A stretch of 64,000 nucleotides of DNA from Tomocerus qinae. Its lineage: Eukaryota > Arthropoda > Collembola > Entomobryomorpha > Tomoceridae. The notes under the pieces were generated by a model. The model was not told the DNA's origin. It did not search any database and saw nothing but the letters and a program-made list of their open reading frames with translations. The first letter of the stretch is position 1. Each line of letters begins with the position of its first letter. This document shows, one piece after another, positions 52,380 through 60,621 of this stretch. Location of the stretch: assembly GCA_020055645.1 (NCBI GenBank), contig CM034548.1, positions 41,904,296 through 41,968,295 on the forward strand. Reading direction: 5' to 3'. Both the position numbers and the translations under genes were made by a program.

Positions 52380-52560
52380 GAAGACCCTGGAGGGTCACAA
52401 ATTTTAGACATGTTATGATTTTGATCTACAAAGGTCACAGTGGCCATTCTACCAAAAAGGTTATTATTTTTTTGGCGGGATAGGTTTATAATTTTTTTAA
52501 AAGAATAACTATAAGACTTTTTGGCCAAACCAGAAACTTGTGACCCTCCGGGATCCTGTA
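52380..52560. repeat. Inverted repeat with GACCCTCC ends
   Basis: Left AGACCCTGGAGGGTCACAAA (about 52382) mirrors right TTGTGACCCTCCGGGATCCTG (about 52540-52557). It is probably a small foldback or MITE inside fragment E. Confidence 0.55.
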
Positions 52561-52746
52561 CGAATATTAGGTTAAACAATCAAGATTGAAACCCGAAGCG
52601 CTTTTGAGTTTGCTTTGATTTCCTAAAAAAGTAAAATTTGAATGTTTTTGTACTCAACTCAAAGTAAATACATCGAGTTCATGCCAAATTCCGCTAGATT
52701 TCTCGACGGAGGGGTGCGCCCCCTTAAGTTTGAAGTATTTTTCCAA

Positions 52747-52900
52747 GCCTTTTGCACAATTACTTTCTGGTCACCAGTTGAAGTGAAACTCAGTAGATGG
52801 AAACAGTATTTTCAGGCTTTTTTAATGTATAATTCTCTACCTCCATCTACTGTGCTTCACTTCAACTGGTGACCAGAAAGCAATTGTGCAAAAGGCTTTG
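52747..52900. repeat. Foldback repeat, about 54-bp arms
   Basis: The left arm starting GCCTTTTGCACAATTACTTT (52747) and the right arm ending AAAGCAATTGTGCAAAAGGC (52900) are reverse complements with about four mismatches. They are separated by about 45 nt. No coding content. It lies in the insertion that splits the promoter of fragment E. Confidence 0.8.
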
Positions 52901-53181
52901 ACGATTGTCTTTTGATGGAAGTGCGAAGCGCTCTCTTATTCTGTCACCTTCCTCGTTCGCCACTCATCTCAGGCAGCAATTAGGAAAATCAGATTGCTTT
53001 TTGTGGGAAAGAGTCCGTGTCAAACAGTGGGAGGGCGAACCATACATACAAAGTTAGCGGTTTTTTCAAATTCTAATATTCCATACATAATTTTCTTTCG
53101 GTATAAAATCGCTTGTTTTTACATTCTTTAAAAGTGTATTATATTTGATTTTGCTCTATAATATCATTGGAAGAATCAGGC

Positions 53182-53401
53182 AAAGCACACATACAAAACC
53201 GAGTTTCGGCGGACTTAATATTTCAGAGCGCGAAAATGTTTGGCTTTTTTTGACGAAAATGAGTCAAAAATAGCCTAAAAACCGCAAATAATTGCGCGAA
53301 ATTTTTTGCCATTTTGAGAAAAAAATTTATTTTTCTTGGATTTCGAGACGAGAGCTTCAGTCTGTATACCCCCACCCACCCCTTCAATACGTTCTTTGGA
53401 A
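53182..53401. mobile_element. hAT-type MITE, diverged relative of the CAAGCACGTAT family
   Basis: The ends CAAAGCACACATAC and AATACGTTCTTTG resemble the family termini. The interior (TTTTTTGACGAAAATGAGTC, then AAATTTTTTGCCATTTTGAG) closely matches the interior of the 53668-53850 element. The flanking octamers agree only partly (both begin GAAT), so the insertion is old. Confidence 0.6.
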
Positions 53402-53570
53402 TAACTATATTTCATCTTGTTGGCGGGCCGTTCTCGGCGCTCTAACCTCGCTAGCGGCTAGCGGCCGTTAAAAAGGCTCACATAATTGAAATCATCATCC
53501 CTCAAATCCGCGGCCAGTCATCATGCCAGGTAATTAACAGTATCAATAGACCAGTTGGCTATTCAAGCAG

Positions 53571-53927
53571 CAGCGCCCCACAAATAAGCGAGACACTGAG
53601 ACTTGAGACATAAAAAGATAGACCCAACAGCAGAATTTCGGTCCGCCGCAGTGTCCATAAGCCATTACAAGCACGTATACAGAACAAAGTTTCGGAGGGG
53701 GCTAAGATTAAATTTTAGGTATTTTTTGACGAAGATGAGTCAAAAAAGGCCGAAATTTTTTGCTATTTTGAGAAAAAAATTCCCCTTTTCTTGGATTTCG
53801 GGGGAGGGGGGCCTCAGCCCGTAAAGCCTATATCCCTCAATACGTCCTTGAGCCATTAGGCTGTCGACCGAAAGTTGGCAGTGGGGGTATCTTTTTAATG
53901 TCTCAGAGTCTCGCTTATGGGGCGCTG
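53571..53927. mobile_element. Foldback element, split by a nested hAT MITE
   Basis: The left arm starts CAGCGCCCCACAAATAAGCG and the right arm ends CGCTTATGGGGCGCTG. Inverted complementarity continues inward through GAGACACTGAGACTTGAGAC and TTTCGGTC/GACCGAAA. Without the 183-bp nested element and one target copy, the original would be a palindrome-like element of about 166 bp. It lies immediately before the point where SMYD homology of fragment D begins. Confidence 0.8.
53668..53850. mobile_element. hAT-type MITE, CAAGCACGTAT family, nested (copy 3)
   Basis: A 183-bp element with ends CAAGCACGTAT and ATACGTCCTTG and an exact 8-bp duplication AGCCATTA at 53660-53667 and 53851-53858. It is inserted in the foldback element 53571-53927. 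Its interior contains TTTTTTGACGAAGATGAGTC and a G-rich/C-rich pair, and differs from copies 1 and 2 while sharing their termini. Confidence 0.9.
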
Positions 53928-53929
53928 CG

Positions 53930-55285
53930 TGAATAACTTCACATAAAAATGTTAAAGTTGTATTCTAAATTGTAAATTAATCCTGGTTTGGCCTCAGTTA
54001 GCTATTTTTCTACACCAAGCAAACTTGCGAAAGGACTTTTTACTTAAGTGTTTTTCTATATTGCAGCCAAGATGTATTTGATGGTTGCAAGTACTAAGTA
54101 CATACGCAGCATACTTTTTCAAGTCTCCAGATATGAAAGTATATGTTCAAGGAAATCATCCAACATGTTTCAAATTAAGAATCTCCAATCGTATTGTGGC
54201 CTATTTGAAGTCGAGTTTGGTCTGGTTGAAAATGAAATGCAACAGTTCGACGTATGAACGCGACACGGACCTCTTAAATCAAAAGATTGTTTGTTGGTCA
54301 AAGCGAGTGCAACAGTACAAGTGTTCCAGGATGAAATATATACTTTGGAAGAACAAGCTCTTGAGTCCATTCGATTTTTATTCGGCTATGAAATGATTCC
54401 AGAAAAACGATGGAAAATATGCACAACGTTTTAAGATTTTGATGAGAGTTAAATAGTACGATATAAATTATGCTGAAGATATTGGGAACTATGGGAACAG
54501 TCACTCATCATCTAACAAGTGTTAAGAATCAGTTCCCCGACGGAATTCAATAAGTAAAGGTCAACAGGTCAAGTAAAAGGGATAGGGAAGTATATCTATG
54601 GCTACAATTTAAAAACACGTAGAGGCATGGCAAAACTAAAAAATATTTTTTCTAAAAACGGATATAACTCCGAGAATACTGGTCGTAGAAAGAGAAGATT
54701 GGTCTCTAAAATCGTAGAAAATCCTGGTCTAGGGCTGCAACTCGGCATTTCTTGATATTCATCTCCAATTTCGAGATATTAACGTTTTAAAATTTAAAAT
54801 TGCAATATCTCGAAATCAGAGAGGAATATCAAGAAATGCCGAGTTGCAGCCCTAGACCAGGATTTTCTACGATTTTAGAGACCAATCTTCTCTTTCTACG
54901 ACCAATATTCTCGGAGTTATATACGTTTTCCGAAAAAAAGTTAAAGGCTAATTTGATAGTCGAGGTCATGTCCCGTGACGTTGGAGACGTGAGCCTTAAT
55001 TTATTATTACAAAATCAAGTTACACCCCTCATGGAATGAAGTTATTAATAAAATTTTGCTTAACTGATGATTTGAATGAATTATTTTGTTTTGTGGCTTA
55101 AAATTTGAATGTGTTACTTTCTAAGTCTCTATTTAGTAACAAATTGTGATGGTAGACATCAAATGACACTAAAATGATTATTTTTATGATTCCTTAATCC
55201 TTCATTGGGAAGAAACGCATTTTTATAACTAATTACGGCGATTTTTTATATTGAATGGAGAAGAAGGGGGAGTTTCTGGAAGTAA
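53930..55285 (+). pseudogene. SMYD-like 3' fragment D (last exon, frameshifted, with flanks)
   Basis: Contains the end of intron 3 (from about 53930, with the same TTTTTCTATATTGCAG acceptor), the last exon at 54067-54434, and 3' flank matching that of copy C up to about 55285 (GAATGGAGAAGAAGGG... GTTTCTGGAAG). The exon starts CCAAGATGTATTTGATGGTT as in copy C. A 7-base insertion near 54090-54100 (duplication around AGTAC) shifts the frame, and a second shift occurs near 54315. No upstream exons lie on this strand, so it is not functional. Its 3' flank is interrupted by the hairpin at 54646-54939. Confidence 0.8.
54646..54939. repeat. Long near-perfect hairpin (about 135-bp arms)
   Basis: The left arm 54646-54779 and the right arm 54802-54939 are reverse complements with only a handful of mismatches over about 135 nt (for example GGTCTCTAAAATCGTAGAAA on the left against its complement on the right). 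The loop, about 22 nt, is itself AT-palindromic. If transcribed it would form long double-stranded RNA. It is most simply a foldback transposon inserted in the 3' flank of fragment D. Confidence 0.88.
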
Positions 55286-55995
55286 AAGGCTGCATGCATG
55301 GGCCCTGTGCAGACATGCAGTCTCTCCAACTCCACTAATCGTGCATAGCGACCTAGCCTGGAATATCTAATTCTGGAACTGCAGCTTGGAACTGAAATGG
55401 AAGACAAATGGAGGAGGCGTTTATTATGAATACTAGACTTTCTGTGTGTATAGAAAAGGACTTTTCGGTTCCATATAAAAGGTCTCCAGTCCCCTTCAAG
55501 TCTCATAGCAATTTTTTGCTCTTCCACAAACTACATCTCTCCTCCAAACTCTAAACCTTCACCTACCCCTGAACTTTTTCGGACTTTACAGAGTCCAATT
55601 TCGAGACTTGGCTAGTTCAACGGTGAATCGAAGGCTTTTTTTATTTGTTTCAAGTTAATTTAATTGGTTAGTTTCATTTCCAGGTTTGTATTTATGAGGG
55701 ATTTATTTATTTGTTATTTTCAGATGAAGATAATCGTAGTGCGATGCTGCATTGTTGAAGCAGAGATGAGTTTCTATGCCTTGCCATCGGATCTTTTCGA
55801 AGATGGAGTGGATAATTGTGAATACTGCTACGTGAGGAGCCCTTCAGGATATCCTGTCCAGCTGGAACTTAGGGGTTTCGGATTTCGTTTGCCTATTGTC
55901 CTCTGGAGTGCGGACCCCACATGGCTTAATTACTGTTTGTGTATGATGAGATTATTTATTCTGGAAGGGAACTAAATTATGTTTTATTATTGCAG
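55286..55995. other. Stretch before the NHL exon, with an open segment
   Basis: Mixed composition. The plus-strand frame 55664-55975 is open and rather GC-balanced from 55723, after a TTATTTTCAG acceptor-like site. Its protein (…YALPSDLFEDGVDNCEYCYV…) has no family I recognise and none of its possible donor phases joins cleanly to the exon at 55996. It may be a decayed upstream exon of the NHL gene. Confidence 0.35.
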
Positions 55996-56640
55996 TTGGG
56001 GATCTGCGATCGAGAGAAGCAAGAGGTTCTTATCGTCCTTCCTGATGGAGAATTGGATTTCCGGTTCGGATCTCATGGGAATGGTGATGGGGAGTTGAAC
56101 CGTCCGATAGCGTTTGACCTTGCTGGAGATCGTCTTCTTGTGGTGGACAAGGGCAACCATCGGATTCAAATCTTCGCTTGCACTGGACAATTCATTTCTT
56201 CGTTCGGGAGTCGTGAACATGGTGAATTCAGATTTCCGTGGGATATCGCCGTTTCTAAGGATGGACAACTGATCGTGGTGGCCGACTCGAGAAACGCTAG
56301 GATGCAGTTCTTCGACTCGACCGGCCGATTCATCCGTCAACACCGCGGAGAGTTCAAGCACCCGCTTCTGCCACAGATAACACAGGTAAATAACTTTTTG
56401 TCTTTTTACTAATTTAATTGTCGTTTCTTGTTTTCAAGTACCTACATAAATCTATTTTAGTTGCGTTTGTTGAATGATTACAGGGAGCAGCGTGTGCGTG
56501 ACGGACTTGCATCTTCAAGGTGGACATAAGGAGGAGCGTACTTCTGGTGGACAACACTCTTCTGCATCTGCACTCGACGTGCATATTTGTGGCAACCTTA
56601 TCGTCTGCGACTCAAGGACTAACTATATAGCTCCTTCAAC
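55996..56640 (+). pseudogene. NHL-repeat gene remnant, LIN-41/TRIM71/Wech-like
   Basis: Exon 55996-56385 (acceptor TTATTGCAG, donor CACAG|GTAAAT, 130 codons) encodes about two and a half NHL repeats: RFGSHGNGDGELNRP, VVDKGNHRIQIFACTGQFIS and EFRFPWDIAVSKDGQLIVVA with DSRNARMQFF. This order and spacing match NHL repeats of LIN-41/TRIM71/Wech, RNA-binding proteins with a six-bladed propeller. The following segment, after an acceptor at 56483, retains pieces such as VCVTDLHL and GNLIVCDSRTNYI, but in shifted frames and with a stop in the phase-consistent frame. The G in the usual RP-x-G position of the first repeat is missing. I infer a truncated or decayed copy; a small functional fragment is not excluded. 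Confidence 0.6.
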
Positions 56641-56659
56641 TCGTCCTCTATTCTATCCA

Positions 56660-56713
56660 CTCTGTTGGCAACCTCCTCGACCTCCACTCTGTTGGCAACC
56701 TCCTCGACCTGCC
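56660..56713 (+). repeat. 27-nt tandem duplication
   Basis: CCACTCTGTTGGCAACCTCC followed by TCGACCT occurs twice in a row, within the decayed 3' part of the NHL remnant. Confidence 0.8.
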
Positions 56714-56819
56714 TTTGCAGATTTCCGTCATGCGTGCTGGATACCGTTCTCGACCTCAACGGACGAGTCAGTATCTTCTACTCCACTCTAAAATAATAAC
56801 TGTATTTCATTACAGGGAA

Positions 56820-59800
56820 TAATAAAAGACCCTATTTTTAATAAACACCCCAGAATGTTCCCATTTAAAATCAGAAAAATATGATTCCGGGGTTTTGGAA
56901 AACGAATTGTCTTATTTAGCTTATTATTTCCATTCCATCACCAATAATCATCTTTACATATATTACGCTTATAGTTGATGGGAAGAGGCGATGTCCAAAA
57001 GAGTTACAGCTAGCACTTGCGCTACACTTGGAAGAGGGGGTTTTAGGTTACGTAATATATGCAGGTTTCCTAGGCTCTCCTATCAAGACATAGATAGCCA
57101 TGTATTTGTACGATTATGTTATAGAATTCTTGGGCATTTACCTTACTGGTTTAACATGCTTCTTAGCCAGGAGACAGTTCATTGAATTTTCATAGTTGGA
57201 AGCATACTTTATGTAACAAACTTAAGTTTTACAACAAAAAAGGTTTACGGAGAAACTTAGGATAAAACAAGGCATCAAGAGACATCAATATCTTCAAGAA
57301 AAATTGACATTATTATTATACAATGAATGCATATTTACATGTATATCTACGAATTTGACTTTGGGTTAATAACAGCATTTTTTCAAATCAAACTAAGTTT
57401 AATAGATATGAATTCTAAAATTCAATAGAAGTAGTGGTTGGTCGGTAGTTGTAGGTGGAAGGTTAATATGATACACTTTTAAACAATTAAAAGAAAGTAA
57501 TACCGACTGTTTTTTATGCCGAAAGAAAATTGTGTATAGAATGTGAAAAATCATAATATAATTATTGGAATAGAATACTGGGCGCGGATTAGAGGGCAGG
57601 CGAAACCTGCCATCCCGCGCGCAGATTCCATTTCCACAATTTTGATTATATTATGAGTACTGGGTCTGTGATGGGTAATCCACGAGGTTAGAGAGTCAAC
57701 GCTTGTGTTATAAAATGAGTTTTTCCTTTTCAAGGCTTTTCAGTCACTAACAGTGAGAGGCATGTAATGATGTTAATACACAATATTTGTGTATAAAACC
57801 ACTTTTAGCGTGTTATTTCTCACTTCTTACATCAATTTATGTATAAAAACAGCTAAAAACATGAGAAATAATTTACGACATTTACGGCATTCCGCCATAT
57901 ACCAAATGCCGTAAATTCAATTTACGGCATGCGGCATTTAAGGCACACTCGACACCTTGGTGCTGGGGGCCATGAGGTCTCATCTCCTTTGTCTTCGTGC
58001 AAAGACACCCATTCAATGTAGCCCCCAAGTTTTGCGTTACGTAATTATATGCAGGTTTCCCAGGAAGAGCCGCAAAATTTCGGGGGGACGACGACAAATT
58101 ATAAGTGAAAATATATACTATTTAATAAATAAGTTTTTGGGTTTTAAGGCTAAAATTCCTTACTTTTCTTCGATTTCGGGGTTGGGGCGGGCCCCCTGCC
58201 CACCCCGCTGCGGCACTGACCCTAGGCAATCCTACCAGACATTTATTATTAATGAGATAAATTGGTAAGTTTTTTGCCTTCTGTGTTTATAATATAGAGA
58301 TTGATTCATCAGGACTTTTAGGCATATGGATTTAGCCACAATTTTGTTGCAGTACCATACATTGTTCCTTTACTTTCCATACAATACCCCTTGGTTTTCT
58401 ATAACGTACCATACAAATGTACGACTGTCCAATGAAATTTCTTGCCATACAAAAATTCCTTTGTGTGCCACACAAATTCCTATTTTACCCTTTTATAGTA
58501 TAATATTATCTATTGCGAAACAATTCAAAGTGTTACAACTTAAGAAATTAGAGTGGAATCGTGAATGTAAAACGTTGTCAGAATAATGTATTTTAAGTAA
58601 CTGTAATGCAGGAATTATCCGATGATTTTCCATTATACCGTAAAACCCGAATTAAATCGTCCCGTTCAAAATAGTTGACTCCCTCCGCGTCAACTATTAT
58701 ATTCACGATAACAAGTTCGTTCAAATAAGTTGACCCTCCTCAAAATAATTGACCCCCCTTTTTTGTATGGGTATGTGAGTTAGTGGGATATGGCAAAAAT
58801 GGCAATAGTTGCATGGAAAATCCTAAAGGATTGGAGATAACAATTTACTTAGTTTATTAGACTATGATCAGCAATTGCTGCAGCTTAGCTCATCACTCAT
58901 CATCACTTCAGTGGGAATGTATCTCCCAGAATTTCGTATCGAGCCAGACTCCTAAAAGACCATTAAAATACAATTCTTAATTCGGCAAAAATTAAGATAA
59001 AAGCAATATAATTTAGCTAAAAGAAATTCCATACACAATTTAATGTTCCGCGTAGTCTAATAATGCGACGAATAAGACAATTGCAAGAGTTGAAAAACCA
59101 AAGTTAGTGAATATAAATCAACCAGTTCCATAGCTTGTTTGCTTTTATAAAAGTCCACTAAAGGGCTAAAAATTTGTTGTACATTTTTTCGTTTCAGACA
59201 ATTTGGAGTTGATTCCGAGCTTGAGGATGATCATTTTTTGGGTGGGGAGACCCTCTTGGGTACATAACGAACCTAACCTTAATAAAATTAGCAAACTTGT
59301 CAGTTATCTACAATAATTATTACCTCCCAAATCACTCCAAATCATCTGAAACGTAAAAATATGCAATAAAACGTTTTGGCCGTTTTAGAGGAGTTTTTGT
59401 AGAAAACTTTAAAAAAGCTTTGAACACCGTTAGCATTACTCTAACCTTTGAAAAGAAAAGTCCAGGAAAACCGATAGTGTAACTGCCCCGACTAAACGAC
59501 ATAATGGAGATTAGACTATAACCGAATACACTTGAAACATAACACACATTTAATGTATTCTATTACTTGTATTTCCCTCATTTGACACTGCCTTTTGTAT
59601 TTATTTTAAAAATTTGGCATTCTTAGAAAATTACCTTAGATTAAATTCTTAGGAAATAACCTTAAAATTTACCTTAAAAATAGTTCACCCCTATCGTTTT
59701 TATTCATTCGTCAACATTTGTTTCGGTATCATAATATTGGAGCATTTGTTTCGTGTTTCGTGTTTCAGCACAGTTATCATTTTGTGCCTGCTCAAATGAT

Positions 59801-59829
59801 AGGGGGCGTAGCGCGTAGCGTAATTCAGT
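56820..59829. other. Repeat-rich gene-free stretch
   Basis: No gene recognised. It contains a small orphan of SMYD promoter-type sequence (57519-57548, CCGAAAGAAAATTGTGTATA...), repeat R copy 2 (57586-57702), short direct and inverted copies of TTTACGGCAT near 57880-57940, and a motif GTTACGTAAT..ATATGCAGG at both 57048 and 58035. A pogo-like end is visible at about 58638 (TACCGTAAAACCCGAATTAAA), followed by GTTGACC motifs, without a clear partner end. Confidence 0.5.
57586..57702 (-). repeat. Dispersed repeat R (copy 2)
   Basis: Reverse-complement copy of 51872-51987, spanning GGATTAGAGGGCAGG to GAGTCAACGC. It lies about 40 nt from an orphan SMYD promoter-like segment, as copy 1 lies beside the promoter of SMYD copy B. 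Confidence 0.75.
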
Positions 59830-60002
59830 AGGGGGCGTGGGGGGCGCAGCGCCCCCCCTAAATCTGAGAAAAAGAGAATTTGTTTCTCAAAAATGGCCAA
59901 AAATTGCAAAATTTTTTCGCGCTTCGCGCGAATATGTCCTATTTTTAGTATCATTTTTGCTTCCACCCCCCCCCCTTGAACAAATTTCTAGATACGTGCC
60001 TG
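59830..60002. mobile_element. hAT-type MITE, CAAGCACGTAT family (copy 4, left end lost)
   Basis: Its interior and right end (CTAGATACGTGCCTG) are nearly identical to 42044-42228, including the GC palindrome and TTCGCGCTTCGCGCGAA. The left terminus is replaced by GCGTAGCGCGTAGCGTAATT-type sequence, so no target duplication can be read. Confidence 0.8.
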
Positions 60003-60234
60003 GCAACCACGGTCATCAAATTCATTGTCGTTTTCTAAAATAAATAAATTCAGTACAATTTAAACCGCAAAAAAATTAATTTTCAATTTTTTGGGTTTTG
60101 TATTTTCTTTTCAAAAAACGTACAGTCTGGGAAAGGTGGGTACCTGGTATAGAACCCACTTAGAAGAGCACTATTCTAGACTTCAATAAAATTAAAGACT
60201 GATACCTTTACCTATAGCTATAGCGTTCTTTTAC

Positions 60235-60621
60235 AACAAAAGAAAATTGTGTCTAGAATGTGAAATAACCGCCAATTTTGTGTGTATGGTTCGTGCTTCG
60301 CACTGCAGTTCGACAATGTGATTTTCCTAGTTGTTAGTTATTAGAGAGGCGAGCGAGGAGAAATACACAACAGCAGCAGAACAGATCATTTCGCTTCGCA
60401 CTGTCAAAAAATGACAAGTTTGACACTAACGTGAAATTAAGTTTTGGAACAGAACTTGAGTATAATATATTGTTTTCAAATACATTACTGTTTCTTGATA
60501 TTGAAAATACACATAGAAACTTGATAACTATAGCCAATGCATTGACATTAAAGTTTTAATCTTCATACTTGTGTTCCGTGAATGATTAACTATTAGTTCT
60601 CATTCAATAACTATTGTCAAA
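60235..60621 (+). promoter_or_regulatory. 5' flank of SMYD-like copy C with conserved blocks
   Basis: Similar to the 5' flanks of A, B and E. It holds the block AACCGCCAATTTTGTGTGTA (60267-60290) and CAATGTGATTTTCCTAG (60314-60331, the reverse complement of the CTAGGAAAATCAGATTG block). The region next to the start (AATGCATTGACATTAAAGTT, TTGTGTTCCGTGAATGATT) is shared with B. Confidence 0.6.

Larger units (their letters stand above)
52005..53178 (-). pseudogene. SMYD-like orphan 5' fragment E (promoter plus truncated exon 1)
   Basis: On the minus strand the region repeats the 5' flank of copies A-C and the first codons (MLSRFRC, then diverging) starting at about 52056. Homology to exon 1 fades near 52005 and an in-frame stop follows. 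The flank is interrupted by about 650 nt of unrelated DNA (roughly 52262-52915) holding two inverted repeats, and resumes at about 52916-53178 with the conserved blocks TTAGGAAAATCAGATTGC and ACCATACATACAAAGTTAGC. There are no downstream exons in this orientation. It is a dead duplicate. Confidence 0.75.

Noticed and set aside
54085-54396. 103-aa open frame that looks like an intact SMYD last exon
   Set aside because: Its first residues do not match because of the 7-base insertion, and a second shift removes the C-terminus; it is pseudogene D.
58638-58760. Second pogo-like transposon suspected from TACCGTAAAACCCG and GTTGACC motifs
   Set aside because: No matching inverted end or transposase fragment found downstream, so no element is called.
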